From: Bacteroidota bacterium
Lineage (GTDB): Bacteria > Bacteroidota > Bacteroidia > Chitinophagales > Chitinophagaceae
Reading direction: 5' to 3'
Assembly: GCA_026391125.1 (NCBI GenBank)
Contig: JAPLEO010000145.1
Span: 1-64,000 of the forward strand
DNA: 64,000 nt
The position numbers and the translations under genes were made by a program. This document shows, one piece after another, positions 28,667 to 37,617 of the stretch (position 1 is the stretch's first letter; every line of letters begins with the position of its first letter). Under the pieces are notes generated by a model. That model saw only the letters and a program-made list of their open reading frames with translations, was not told the DNA's origin and ran no database searches.

Positions 28667-28751
28667 AAATGCTTTAAAAAAACCAAAAGATTCTATTGTT
28701 TAAAGGTAATTAAACATACCTGCTCAAAAAGCTTTCACCATGAACTATGTT

Positions 28752-29492
28752 TTATACTTTTTCGAATAACCACCAGATTCTTTTCCTTTTTTTGATGGTA
28801 TAATTATTGAGTACATAGCCTTTGATATGATTTATTGCCTCGTCCATATCATCGGTCACTAAAACCAACTTTAGATCTTCAGGTGAAATAGTCCCTTCCT
28901 TAGCCATAAAAGCGATATAGTCCATCAAAGGCTCAAAATATTCCTTCCCATAAAGTACGATTGGAAATTCGCCAATGGTCTTAGTTTGAACAAGTGTGAG
29001 GGTCTCAAAAAACTCATCCATAGTGCCAAATCCCCCAGGCATAATGATAAAAGCATAAGAGTATTTAACCAATACTACTTTTCGAATAAAAAAGTAGTTT
29101 AAAGTGATCGATGTATGAATATAGGGGTTGGGCTTCTGCTCAAATGGCAGCTTAATATTGCAACCTATAGATTCACCTCCATTTTCAAATGCACCCCTAT
29201 TAGCTGCTTCCATTATCCCTGGGCCGCCCCCTGTTAAAGTAGAAAACCCCATTTCTGCAATTCTTTTCCCAAATTCACGGGCAGCCACATAATATTTATG
29301 CGTTTCTTCAAATCGAGCAGAACCAAAAACGGTAATACAAGGGCCCGCGAAATGCATGGTTCTAAAGCCTTTGATAAATTGAACGAAAATCTCACATGCA
29401 AAAGCTAATTCGCTAATTCTTGGTTTAGGACCGTCTAAATATACCGGGTCTTTTGCTGGAATTATTCTCTGTTGTTTGTAATTGCCAATCAT
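28752..29492 (-). CDS. LOG family protein (TIGR00730-type Rossmann hydrolase)
   Basis: 246-residue Rossmann-fold protein of the LOG family (cytokinin riboside 5'-monophosphate phosphoribohydrolase-like, often mis-annotated lysine decarboxylase). The nucleotide-binding motif TGGGPGIMEAANRGAFENG and the catalytic-type PGGFGTMDEFFE are intact, with the conserved arginine and glutamate. Family members hydrolyse N6-substituted or plain nucleoside monophosphates; the substrate here is not predictable. It lies 85 bases upstream of the AsmA-like gene on the same strand. Confidence 0.9.
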   Translation of the reverse strand: MIGNYKQQRIIPAKDPVYLDGPKPRISELAFACEIFVQFIKGFRTMHFAGPCITVFGSARFEETHKYYVAAREFGKRIAEMGFSTLTGGGPGIMEAANRGAFENGGESIGCNIKLPFEQKPNPYIHTSITLNYFFIRKVVLVKYSYAFIIMPGGFGTMDEFFETLTLVQTKTIGEFPIVLYGKEYFEPLMDYIAFMAKEGTISPEDLKLVLVTDDMDEAINHIKGYVLNNYTIKKRKRIWWLFEKV

Positions 29493-29555
29493 ATTCTTTA
29501 TATCTTCAGATTAGTATAAATTACCTGAGCTTATCAAGTTATTAAATTGTGTTGA

Positions 29556-30956
29556 ATGCAGAAAGGCTTTCTTATTATATTGTTTCTTCTGACAATAAAA
29601 TTACTCGGTTTCGGGCAAGAAAAAATAGAACTTTCTGCAGCTGCCTATCATTTAATAAACAATGCTCGAACACTAGAATTTTTAAACTATCCTGAGGTAC
29701 AAAAGGATTTTTTAAAAACGCTTGATTCGGTTACTCAAGATTTATATAAAAGGCATTTGAGCTACCCGGAAAATTTCATGTTCAAAACTGAGCGTGAAGA
29801 TACCTATGTGTTAAATCCGGAATTACCGAGTATCCGCAAAAAAGACCTGAATCTGCAGGATAAATCAACCCTATATCTATCTTTTGATATTAGCGAACGA
29901 CCACTTGCAACGGATATGCTCCTTAAAGACTTGGATTCTAGTTTCTTGAATGAATTAGCGAAGAAAAAAAACGTTTGCATCTATCAACTTAGGGCTCAAC
30001 TGATCCGTTCAGACGAATCTGTTGTTATGAACAAACAGTTATTCGTTTTATTAGCGCGACCCGATAATTCTTATTTTATTGGATTTGAACATCCATTTTA
30101 TACAATCGGACCAGTTTTTTTAAACAAGGTCCTGAAGATCTGTTTGCCCATTTTAATGGATAGGGAAAATGGAACAGAGCTGATGCAATTAACTGCTTTG
30201 CCAGCTTTTTCACCCGATAATTTTATCCAACCTAAACTAAGTAATGCAATTAAATCCGTAACATCTATTAAGAAGAATTTTGTTCAATTCAATACAAAGA
30301 GTGGACTACAATCCTTACGATTTCAAGAGCCTTCTTATGAAATAATTTCTTTGAAAGGTAAAAACATCACGCCTTTACCTGTTGAAATTCAAACGGCGAT
30401 CCGTTATCAGAAAAGGGAGTATATTTTCTTAAGAGAAGAAGGGCGAGATGTATTTGCAAATAAGAATTATAAATTACAAACCATCGCAACTGTTATTAAT
30501 GATGCGTATGATATAGACCGTCTTCCATGGGTGAATATAAAAACAGGTCTTCCACTACAATTCCTTCCTGGAAATTATCAGTATTTGCTAAGAGATAACG
30601 ACACCATTGCTCGCTTTAACATTGAAGCCAGAGTAAGTGACACAACAAAAAAAGTGTATTATGATCAAATATTGAATACAACAGGTTCTATCATCAATTT
30701 AACAGCAAAAAATTATCAGCCAATTAGCCATGTTTATCACTATGTTTTAAAGGGGCTTTTATCAAATAAACCATTTAAAATATTGATCAGTGGCATCAAT
30801 GGAACTTCTTCTATCAAAGAAATATATTTCAACAAACAACTTGTGTGTATCACACAGGGCGTGCATTACCCAGAGATCATTTCTTTACTAGATTCTGATC
30901 TTGAACCTGAAATAATGAACCAATTATTTTTGATGGCCTATAGCAGTATATTTTAA
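29556..30956 (+). CDS. hypothetical exported protein
   Basis: 466 residues with a predicted signal peptide (MQKGFLIILFLLTIKLLGFGQ). The remainder is a mix of helices and strands with no motif I can name; repeats and membrane segments are absent. Its start is divergent from the LOG gene (about 60 bases), and its end faces the ssb gene across a perfect hairpin. Real gene status is supported by the clean frame, signal peptide and terminator, but function is unknown. Confidence 0.7.
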   Translation: MQKGFLIILFLLTIKLLGFGQEKIELSAAAYHLINNARTLEFLNYPEVQKDFLKTLDSVTQDLYKRHLSYPENFMFKTEREDTYVLNPELPSIRKKDLNLQDKSTLYLSFDISERPLATDMLLKDLDSSFLNELAKKKNVCIYQLRAQLIRSDESVVMNKQLFVLLARPDNSYFIGFEHPFYTIGPVFLNKVLKICLPILMDRENGTELMQLTALPAFSPDNFIQPKLSNAIKSVTSIKKNFVQFNTKSGLQSLRFQEPSYEIISLKGKNITPLPVEIQTAIRYQKREYIFLREEGRDVFANKNYKLQTIATVINDAYDIDRLPWVNIKTGLPLQFLPGNYQYLLRDNDTIARFNIEARVSDTTKKVYYDQILNTTGSIINLTAKNYQPISHVYHYVLKGLLSNKPFKILISGINGTSSIKEIYFNKQLVCITQGVHYPEIISLLDSDLEPEIMNQLFLMAYSSIF

Positions 30957-30962
30957 GTGCAA

Positions 30963-30996
30963 ATAAATTCCGGATTCAAAATGATCCGGAATTTAT
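30963..30996. terminator. bidirectional terminator between the exported protein gene and ssb
   Basis: Perfect 13-bp stem ATAAATTCCGGAT / ATCCGGAATTTAT with an 8-base loop in the 62-base convergent gap; AT-rich flanks provide tails in both directions. Confidence 0.8.
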
Positions 30997-31018
30997 ATAT
31001 AACATCAACAATTAATTT

Positions 31019-31369
31019 CTATTCTTCTACCACTGCAACCGTTTTATTGGTGCCTAACATTAATAGGTCGCTAGCTACTACTTCTGTGATATAATGTTTT
31101 ACCCCTTGCTTGTCGACATAATTCCGGTTCACCAACTTCCCTTCAATGGCTACTTCCTTTCCTTTGTCTAAGTATTTCTCAACAATTTCTGCCAGCTTAC
31201 CCCAGGCAACCACATGGTGCCATTGTGTTTCAGTTACTTTTTCTCCTTGTGCATTGTGGTAGCTTTCGTTGGTGGCTACCGAAAATTGGGCCAGTTTCTT
31301 ACCGGTCTCTGTTGTTTTTACGTCTGGTGCTTGCCCTAGATTACCTATGAGCTGCACTTTGTTTTTCAT
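31019..31369 (-). CDS. ssb: single-stranded DNA-binding protein, short form
   Basis: OB-fold SSB of 116 residues from the ATG at 31369 (the track starts three codons earlier at MYAMKN). VQLIGNLGQAPDVKTTETGKKLAQFSVATNESY and TQWHHVVAWGKLAEIVEKYLDKGKEVAIEGKL are classic SSB core. The C-terminus is short and ends KTVAVVEE: acidic, but without the Gly/Pro/Gln-rich linker and DDDxPF-type tip that recruits partners in canonical SSB. It may therefore be a second SSB, with a full-length one elsewhere in the genome. The 219-base region upstream is shared with the divergent amidohydrolase gene. Confidence 0.9.
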   Translation of the reverse strand: MKNKVQLIGNLGQAPDVKTTETGKKLAQFSVATNESYHNAQGEKVTETQWHHVVAWGKLAEIVEKYLDKGKEVAIEGKLVNRNYVDKQGVKHYITEVVASDLLMLGTNKTVAVVEE

Positions 31370-31485
31370 TGCGTACATGATCGCTCGTTTTATTTGTATA
31401 ATAATGACTGGTCAACCCAGTATTTACAGAACAAATATGTTTTGCTCCATCTGTATTTATCGGTTAATAAATATTTACATCCGAG

Positions 31486-31509
31486 TATAAACGTTTACAA
31501 ACGTTTAAA
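31486..31509. promoter_or_regulatory. tandem AAACGTTT palindromes in the ssb / amidohydrolase intergenic region
   Basis: Two AAACGTTT cores whose centres are 10 bases (one helical turn) apart, within TATAAACGTTTACAAACGTTTAAA-like sequence. The first closely resembles the TGTAAACGTTTACA consensus of LacI-family operators. A second element, TGACC-6-GGTCA at 31523-31538, lies closer to the amidohydrolase gene. Likely operators, binding protein unknown. Confidence 0.45.
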
Positions 31510-31522
31510 GCAAAAATTAAAA

Positions 31523-31538
31523 TGACCTAAACCGGTCA
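31523..31538. promoter_or_regulatory. TGACC-N6-GGTCA inverted repeat upstream of the amidohydrolase
   Basis: Five-base arms TGACC and GGTCA around a 6-base spacer, 60 bases before the amidohydrolase ATG, flanked by A and T runs that extend the symmetry. A related GGTCA half-site occurs at 31410-31414 near ssb. Possible operator; weak because the arms are short. Confidence 0.3.
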
Positions 31539-31597
31539 ATTTTCTAGTATTGAATCTGTATATTTAACCATACCATTTTATATCATAAATAATTAGC

Positions 31598-33031
31598 ATG
31601 AGAAAAATTCTGTTCTTAGGTAGCATCCTTTTTGCAATCTGTAGTTTGGCACAAAACACTTCAGTTTCTCCCAATAAATCGAGTGTTTTAAAATCGGTAG
31701 AAAAGCACCAAGATGAGCTCACAAAAATTAGTGATCAGATCTGGGGCTTTGCAGAAATTGCGATGCGTGAACATAAGTCTGCAAAATTATTAGCAGATTA
31801 TGCAGAAGCACAAGGATTTAAAGTTACTCGTGGCGTAGCCGGAATTCCAACAGCATTCATAGCAGAGTTTGGTTCTGGAAAACCCATCATAGGAATTCTT
31901 GGTGAATTTGATGCACTTCCTGGATTATCTCAAAAAGCACAACCCAATAAAGAGGCTTTACTTGCTGGAGCACCCGGACATGGATGCGGACATAATATGT
32001 TTGGCACGGCAAGCTTAGGTGCTGCTGTTTCTATTAAAGAATTAATTGCTGCTGGAAAATTGAAAGGCACGATTCGATTTTATGGAACACCTGCAGAAGA
32101 AGACCTTGCCGGAAAAGTATGGATGGCTAAAGAAGGATTATTTAATGATCTTGATGTTTGTCTCGACTGGCATCCCGACTATGAGAATAAAGCCAATATG
32201 CAAAGCTCTCAAGCAATTACTGACTTTACCATTTCTTTCAAAGGAAAATCTGCACACGCAGCTGCAGACCCTTGGAATGGAAGAAGTGCTTTAGACGCAG
32301 CTGAATTATTTGCTCAGGGAATCAATTATATGCGTGAGCACGTAAAACCAAGTGTTCGGATGCACTACGTATTTACAAAAGCTGGGAAAGTTCCAAATGT
32401 AATTCCAGATGAAGCCGCTGTTTGGTTGTGGATCAGAGATAGCAAACGTAGTGGCGTGGTAGAAGTTGCTGAAAGGATGAAAGACATCGCAAAAGGTGCC
32501 GCACTGATGGCCGGTGTTACATCGGAAGTGCGATTGAACAATGGCTTATATGAACTATTGGTCAATGAAACCGGAGCTAAAACACTTCAGAACAATATGA
32601 ATTTGGTTGGACCAGTTACCTACACCAAAGATGAATTGGATTTTGCCGATAAGATCATGAAAGAATATGGCTTAGAATCGAAGGGGATCAATGGTGTTAT
32701 TAAGCCGCTTGAAAAAACAAACGAAACTGCACCAGGTGGTTCAACCGATGTAGGTGATGTGAGTTATATAGTTCCTGAAATTACTTTATTAGCTACTACT
32801 GCTCCCTTTGAAGCTCCTTGGCATTCATGGGTAGTTGTGGCTTGTGGAGGAATGAGTATTGGTCATAAAGGGCTATTATTCGCTTCAAAATCTTTGGGCA
32901 CCACCATGGTTGACCTTTTTGAAAATGAGCAACTGAGAAAAGATATCAAAGCAGAATTCTTACAACGAAAAGGAAAAGAGGTTTGGAAAGCGATGTTACC
33001 AGACGGACCACCTCCTGTTCCAAAGGATTAA
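31598..33031 (+). CDS. M20 family amidohydrolase (AbgB-like), exported
   Basis: 477-residue metallo-amidohydrolase of the M20D group, nearest in style to p-aminobenzoyl-glutamate hydrolase subunit B. Signal peptide MRKILFLGSILFAICSLAQ. Metal-site segments are visible: GEFDALPGL, GHGCGHNMFG, GTPAEEDLAGKVWM (the catalytic and bridging glutamates), DWHPDY and the late APGGSTDVGDVSY. The dimerisation domain FKGKSAHAAADPWNGRSALDA is intact. The export signal suggests periplasmic hydrolysis of N-acyl or aminobenzoyl amino acids; the substrate is unknown. No AbgA partner is adjacent. Confidence 0.85.
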   Translation: MRKILFLGSILFAICSLAQNTSVSPNKSSVLKSVEKHQDELTKISDQIWGFAEIAMREHKSAKLLADYAEAQGFKVTRGVAGIPTAFIAEFGSGKPIIGILGEFDALPGLSQKAQPNKEALLAGAPGHGCGHNMFGTASLGAAVSIKELIAAGKLKGTIRFYGTPAEEDLAGKVWMAKEGLFNDLDVCLDWHPDYENKANMQSSQAITDFTISFKGKSAHAAADPWNGRSALDAAELFAQGINYMREHVKPSVRMHYVFTKAGKVPNVIPDEAAVWLWIRDSKRSGVVEVAERMKDIAKGAALMAGVTSEVRLNNGLYELLVNETGAKTLQNNMNLVGPVTYTKDELDFADKIMKEYGLESKGINGVIKPLEKTNETAPGGSTDVGDVSYIVPEITLLATTAPFEAPWHSWVVVACGGMSIGHKGLLFASKSLGTTMVDLFENEQLRKDIKAEFLQRKGKEVWKAMLPDGPPPVPKD

Positions 33032-33071
33032 TCAATACTATTTTTTCAGAGTTCATTTTAAATAGAAAGAT

Positions 33072-34100
33072 TTGCAACAGTTAAAAGCACCAAATTGGAA
33101 AATCGCACTAGGCTTACCTGCTTTGGTGGTCTTATGCTGCATTGCAATTTCTTTATCACCCATTTATCAATTACAAAAAGATCGATTATCGATCGCCATA
33201 CTTTTAGATTTAATCATCTCCGCTCCGCTACTCTATTATATCAGTATTTACAAAACAACCGTCTCAAGAAAAACCGTGATCAGAGTTTTTATGATTGGTC
33301 TATTTATTGGTGGACTGATCATCGGAAAAGATAGTTCATCACTGCTTTCAACCATCAAACACTGGATTGCTCCTATAGTAGAGTTATGGGTTATTTATAG
33401 CATTATCATCGCTTATAATAAAGCAAAAAATAAGGCGCTGCTTACGGTTAATACAAATATTGACTTCCTTCCTTTTTGCAGAGAAATTTTATACAATATC
33501 ACTGGAAATAAAAAAGTTGGAAACTTAATTGCTTCTGAAGTTGCTGTACTATTCTATGCTTTTTCATTTAAGAAAGTACAAGCTGTTGATAACAAGACGC
33601 GATTTAGTTATCACAAAAACAATGGAATCCTTTTAATTCTAGGAACGGTCCTGTCTCTTTTTCTTATTGAAACTTCAGGCATGCATTTCGTTTTTTTAAT
33701 ATGGAGTAAAACTGCTGCCTGGATTCTTACACTATTAAGTGCCTATACCTGTCTGCAACTCTTCGCCCATATGCGTTCTGTAAAAGCTAGACCCATACAT
33801 TTAGGTGAGCATAATTTAGAATTACACAACGGACTTGTTGGAGACGCCATTATTCCATATGGCCTGATTGAGGGAATTGAATTAACTAAAAAAGAACCGC
33901 AAGAAGGTAATATTCAAAAACTAGTTTTATTGAAAGGGATTGAAGGATTTAATTGTGTAATTCGTTTGTCGGAAACTATTACTATCACACGCATGTTTGG
34001 GATCGAAAAAACATGTGATACAATTCTTTTTAATTGCGATCAACCCAAATTATTTGAAGAAGCTATAAAAAAAATGCGGACCAGTAATAGTCCGCATTAA
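33072..34100 (+). CDS. hypothetical multi-pass membrane protein
   Basis: 342 residues, with a TTG start: an in-frame TAG lies 9 bases upstream and no ATG precedes the first helix, so TTG at 33072 is the only start that keeps the N-terminal membrane segments. Three or four helices lie in residues 10-110, two more around 190-225, followed by a soluble C-terminal domain of about 110 residues (LGEHNLELHNGLVGDAIIPYGLIEGIEL) resembling a membrane-associated PH-like fold. I recognise no family. Lies 40 bases after the amidohydrolase gene on the same strand, perhaps in one transcript. Confidence 0.6.
   Translation: MQQLKAPNWKIALGLPALVVLCCIAISLSPIYQLQKDRLSIAILLDLIISAPLLYYISIYKTTVSRKTVIRVFMIGLFIGGLIIGKDSSSLLSTIKHWIAPIVELWVIYSIIIAYNKAKNKALLTVNTNIDFLPFCREILYNITGNKKVGNLIASEVAVLFYAFSFKKVQAVDNKTRFSYHKNNGILLILGTVLSLFLIETSGMHFVFLIWSKTAAWILTLLSAYTCLQLFAHMRSVKARPIHLGEHNLELHNGLVGDAIIPYGLIEGIELTKKEPQEGNIQKLVLLKGIEGFNCVIRLSETITITRMFGIEKTCDTILFNCDQPKLFEEAIKKMRTSNSPH
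34073..34098. terminator. hairpin overlapping the stop of the membrane protein gene
   Basis: Perfect 9-bp stem AATGCGGAC / GTCCGCATT with an 8-base loop. The stem lies in the last codons of the plus-strand gene, and the A-run before it gives a T-run on the minus strand, so it mainly terminates the convergent receptor gene. Confidence 0.6.
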
Positions 34101-34117
34101 TTCCATTTTCCTTCCAT

Positions 34118-36043
34118 TTACAATCCAATACTCACACCAGCCATCATATTGAATCGTTTACTGGTATAACCTACGATGTCAAAATATTGTTGGTTTGTAA
34201 TATTTCTAAGATCAAGAAATGCTTTGCAGTGTTTTGAAAATTGGTAGCCTGTATAAAAATCAATTGTATAATATGCTGGCATTTTAGCTGGACCCGCATC
34301 ATAAGTTCCTTTTATCCTAGTACCAACTACCCTTACAGAAGGCATCAATTCTAATCCTTTGATTGGAGCGAAATTTAAAACTGAATTGAAAGTAAAGTTG
34401 GGTCTTCTATAAAGGTTCTTTGTTTTTACGCCTGCATTTTCTCCCTCACCATTTACATAGGTAGCATTATTGATCCAATATGCGTTCTTGGCAAGTTGAA
34501 GTGTGGTTTCTAACTCAAACCCATAATCGTGTTGCAAATCGCGATTGATATATTTACTTTCATAAGTATTGGGATCTGTATAAAAAACAATCAGATCTCT
34601 AATATCTCTTTTGAATCCTGCAAGTCTAATATTTGATCCTCTGTCTTTTGAAAACACTTGTACACCCAATTCATAGTTCACACTTTTTTCTGGAGTCAGA
34701 TTTTTATTCCCGTACTCACTGTATAATTGATACAAGGAAGGAATCTTAAATGCAGAAGATATATTCACAAAAACTTTAGCACTTTCATTGACATGGAAAG
34801 AAGGATTAAAGGTATAAGTAGCATTGCTTCCATAGATACTATGATTATTGTACCTAAAGCCAGCTTCAACATCAAATCCATTGATACCAGTAAGCAATAG
34901 AGAATGATACATAGCGAAGTTCGTAACTTTTGCACTATCACCTAAAGCGGTTTTATACGGACCGTAGCTACTAATACTCAGATAATTTTGATCTGTTTGT
35001 TGAAACATTCTTTGGATGCCAGAAATCAATACCAGCTTTTTAGCTAATTTAAAATTTCCAAACAATTCAGTCACTGCTGTATTGCCATGATATACTCCCT
35101 TTGAGTATTTTGAAAATCCACCAACTGAAGCGCTATCGTCTGTATAAATTCTAGACGCAGTGAAAAAACTTTGTGATAGATGAAGCTGCATCAATTTATC
35201 TGAATAAGCTACTTCCATATTATTCACATCGTTCTTGTTCTCGAAAGTATTGTCTTTGTCGTCTTGAAACGCGCCAGCATCTGTACCACCGGTATATTTC
35301 GAGAAACTGTTCAAGGTTTTGATCGACCAATGATCATCAAACTGATATCTCAGATTTGCCTGAAAATTATTTTGCTTAAAATTATCATTGTCGAAATTCT
35401 TGTTCCCTGTGCTATCGTATGCAGTTGAAAACCCTTTGCTATTGGTAAAATCATAGTCAAGGTTATAACTGAATTTATTGAGGCGTCCATTCAATCCCAC
35501 ATTCCCTCTGACTGTTTGATAAGAACCATAACTCAACAATGCAGTACTATTGATACCAGATTTATTTTCTTTTTTGGTAATGATATTGATAACACCTGCA
35601 ACAGCGTCGCTTCCCCACAAGGTACTTTGTGCGCCTTTTAAAATTTCTACTCGTTCAACTTGTCCGAGTGCAATCATATTCAGATCAAAAGTGTTACTAA
35701 TATTCGAGGGGTCGCCAACGGGAATACCATCAATCAAGATCAATGTATTACCCGCACTAGCGCCTCTAAAATAAATGTCGGGATTGGTACCAAGATTATT
35801 GGTGGCGCCATTGATGAAAATTCCTGACTGATAATTGATGATCTCAGAAAGCGTCTTACCTGCATTGCGTTGTAAAGTTTCCTGATTAATTACTGTAACC
35901 ATTTTACCAGTACTACTCTGCTTTTGAGGCATCCTGTTTGCGGTTACAATTACTTCGTCCAACTGTTTTACTTTGGAACTGTCTTGTGCATAAAGCTGGC
36001 TGCTGATGATGATAGCAGCCATAACTAAAACTTTTCTTTTCAT
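34118..36043 (-). CDS. btuB: TonB-dependent outer-membrane receptor, BtuB-like
   Basis: 641-residue TonB-dependent transporter. Signal peptide MKRKVLVMAAIIISSQLYAQ, then the TonB box-like region LDEVIVTANRMPQ, plug domain (LSEIINYQSGIFINGA ... ILIDGIPVGDPSNI ... VERVEILKGAQSTLWGSDAVAGVINIITKK) and a 22-strand barrel. The length is that of BtuB-type receptors (about 600-650) rather than SusC. A cobalamin riboswitch directly upstream shows that it is repressed by B12, so cobalamin or a cobinamide uptake is the natural reading. Its own sequence alone does not fix the ligand. Confidence 0.9.
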   Translation of the reverse strand: MKRKVLVMAAIIISSQLYAQDSSKVKQLDEVIVTANRMPQKQSSTGKMVTVINQETLQRNAGKTLSEIINYQSGIFINGATNNLGTNPDIYFRGASAGNTLILIDGIPVGDPSNISNTFDLNMIALGQVERVEILKGAQSTLWGSDAVAGVINIITKKENKSGINSTALLSYGSYQTVRGNVGLNGRLNKFSYNLDYDFTNSKGFSTAYDSTGNKNFDNDNFKQNNFQANLRYQFDDHWSIKTLNSFSKYTGGTDAGAFQDDKDNTFENKNDVNNMEVAYSDKLMQLHLSQSFFTASRIYTDDSASVGGFSKYSKGVYHGNTAVTELFGNFKLAKKLVLISGIQRMFQQTDQNYLSISSYGPYKTALGDSAKVTNFAMYHSLLLTGINGFDVEAGFRYNNHSIYGSNATYTFNPSFHVNESAKVFVNISSAFKIPSLYQLYSEYGNKNLTPEKSVNYELGVQVFSKDRGSNIRLAGFKRDIRDLIVFYTDPNTYESKYINRDLQHDYGFELETTLQLAKNAYWINNATYVNGEGENAGVKTKNLYRRPNFTFNSVLNFAPIKGLELMPSVRVVGTRIKGTYDAGPAKMPAYYTIDFYTGYQFSKHCKAFLDLRNITNQQYFDIVGYTSKRFNMMAGVSIGL

Positions 36044-36159
36044 TTTTAAGAAAATTTTGTTGTGACTACTTTCAGGAAATAAAAAAAGATAGAAATATAA
36101 TTGCCTTACGACGCTTACACCTCATGCCTTTCACCCGAAAGCTGAAAAATTGTGATGGC

Positions 36160-36340
36160 GGCGGCAGGTCTTCTGACTTACTCCATTATTCAAGGCCTTC
36201 CCGCCCCGATTCATCGGAGCAGTGGCACGAAGATTGAATAATATAAAGGAGCTTACAGCTACGGGGATAGTACCGGAATTACACCGGTTTCCCTATTAAT
36301 CTTTTTACTTTTTTAAAAGTATCAGAACCGAAACCGGGGC
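36160..36340 (-). ncRNA. cobalamin (B12) riboswitch upstream of the TonB receptor
   Basis: Read on the minus strand the region contains the conserved cobalamin element in order: GGTTTCGGTT, GGGAAACCGGTGTAATTCCGG, TATCCCCGTAGCTGTAAGC, GCCACTG, GGGAAGGCC and AGTCAGAAGACCTGCC. These match the consensus blocks of the B12 riboswitch (GCCACTG and the AGACCTGCC terminal block are diagnostic). It occupies about 180 of the 422 bases between the receptor and exonuclease III genes. The rest of the gap (36044-36159, 36341-36465) holds the leader to the receptor ATG and an AT-rich promoter zone. Confidence 0.93.
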
Positions 36341-36465
36341 AAATGTAATGTTATTAGATATAGTTTTCAAAATGATTTTTTAATCAATTGCACTTATCTT
36401 AGTTTTAAGGAACCAGTTATTTTTTTTCAAAATAAAAATCAGTTACACCTGAATAATCATATTAC

Positions 36466-37233
36466 ATGCGTATCATTTCCTATAACGTGAATGGCATACG
36501 TGCCGCAATTAAAAAGGGTTTTACTGATTGGCTAAAAACTGATCCCGCAGATATTATTTGTTTGCAAGAAACCAAAGCTCATAAAGACAATGTAGATTTT
36601 AAATCTATTGAAGACTTAGGGTATCAGACCTATTGGTTCTCAGCACAAAAAAAAGGATACAGTGGTGTAGCCATTTTTACCAAAATAAAACCTGATCAAG
36701 TATTTTACGGAAATCAAATTGATCATAGCGATTTTGAAGGAAGGGTGATACGAGCAGATTTTGGAAAGATCACATTGATCAATGCTTATTTCCCTTCAGG
36801 TACTAGTGGTGATGTACGGCAGACTTATAAATATAAATGGCTCGATGAATTTTATGTTTATTTAGAGGATCTGCGCAAAACAAGATCTGAAATAATCATT
36901 CTCGGAGATTATAATATTGCACACACTGCAATTGATATCCATGATCCTAAGGGAAATAAAAACTCATCGGGTTTCTTACCAGAAGAACGTGCTTGGATGG
37001 ATCATTTTTTACAAAACGGCTGGGTAGATAGTTATCGAACAATGCATCCAGAAAAAACCGGAGGTTATACCTGGTGGAGCCAACGCTTTCCAAGTGTGCG
37101 TTTGGAGAATAAAGGATGGAGAATTGATTATATCTGCATTACAGACAAATTGGCGCCAAAATTAAAATCGGCCACCATTTTTCCAGATATCAAGCATAGT
37201 GATCATTGTCCGATCTATATGGAGCTTAAATAA
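36466..37233 (+). CDS. xth: exodeoxyribonuclease III (ExoA/Xth-type AP endonuclease)
   Basis: 255-residue endonuclease/exonuclease/phosphatase-fold enzyme that cuts DNA at abasic sites in base excision repair. Family motifs: MRIISYNVNGIRAA, IICLQETKA (metal-binding Glu), SGVAIFTK, ILGDYNIAHTAIDIHD, WRIDYICIT and the terminal HSDHCPIYMEL (catalytic Asp-His). Length and motif order fit the ExoA/ExoIII family. Divergent from the B12 riboswitch promoter; the DUF4286 gene follows 24 bases later on the same strand. Confidence 0.95.
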   Translation: MRIISYNVNGIRAAIKKGFTDWLKTDPADIICLQETKAHKDNVDFKSIEDLGYQTYWFSAQKKGYSGVAIFTKIKPDQVFYGNQIDHSDFEGRVIRADFGKITLINAYFPSGTSGDVRQTYKYKWLDEFYVYLEDLRKTRSEIIILGDYNIAHTAIDIHDPKGNKNSSGFLPEERAWMDHFLQNGWVDSYRTMHPEKTGGYTWWSQRFPSVRLENKGWRIDYICITDKLAPKLKSATIFPDIKHSDHCPIYMELK

Positions 37234-37257
37234 TCTGTATCATTTCAATAAAATCAA

Positions 37258-37563
37258 ATGTATATATACAATGTAACTACCAAAGTTGATCCCTCTATTC
37301 ATGAAATATGGGTAGACTGGATGAAAACGACGCATATCCCAGCAATAATGAGCACAGGATGCTTCTCTGAATTTCAATTTGCAAGGTTACTAGAACTCGA
37401 TGACAGTGATGGACCAACTTATACCACACAATATAAAGCAGACTCGAAAGCTGATTATAACAGGTATCTCGAAATTCATGCTAATAAATTGCGAAACGAT
37501 GTTCTTGCAACCTGGGGTAATAAAGTGATCGGATTTCGTTCTTTAATGCAAGTTGTGCATTGA
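37258..37563 (+). CDS. DUF4286 family protein
   Basis: 101-residue cytoplasmic protein starting MYIYNVTTKVDPSIHEIWVDWM, the characteristic N-terminus of the DUF4286 family (ferredoxin-like fold), widespread in Bacteroidota and without known function. HIPAIMSTGCFSEFQFARLL and YNRYLEIHANKLRNDV complete the domain. It follows the exonuclease III gene by 24 bases and probably shares its transcript. Confidence 0.85.
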   Translation: MYIYNVTTKVDPSIHEIWVDWMKTTHIPAIMSTGCFSEFQFARLLELDDSDGPTYTTQYKADSKADYNRYLEIHANKLRNDVLATWGNKVIGFRSLMQVVH

Positions 37564-37617
37564 GTGTGGAAACTTTTGTTTTTCCATTTTGGTAATCACA
37601 AAACTTTACTATATTCC

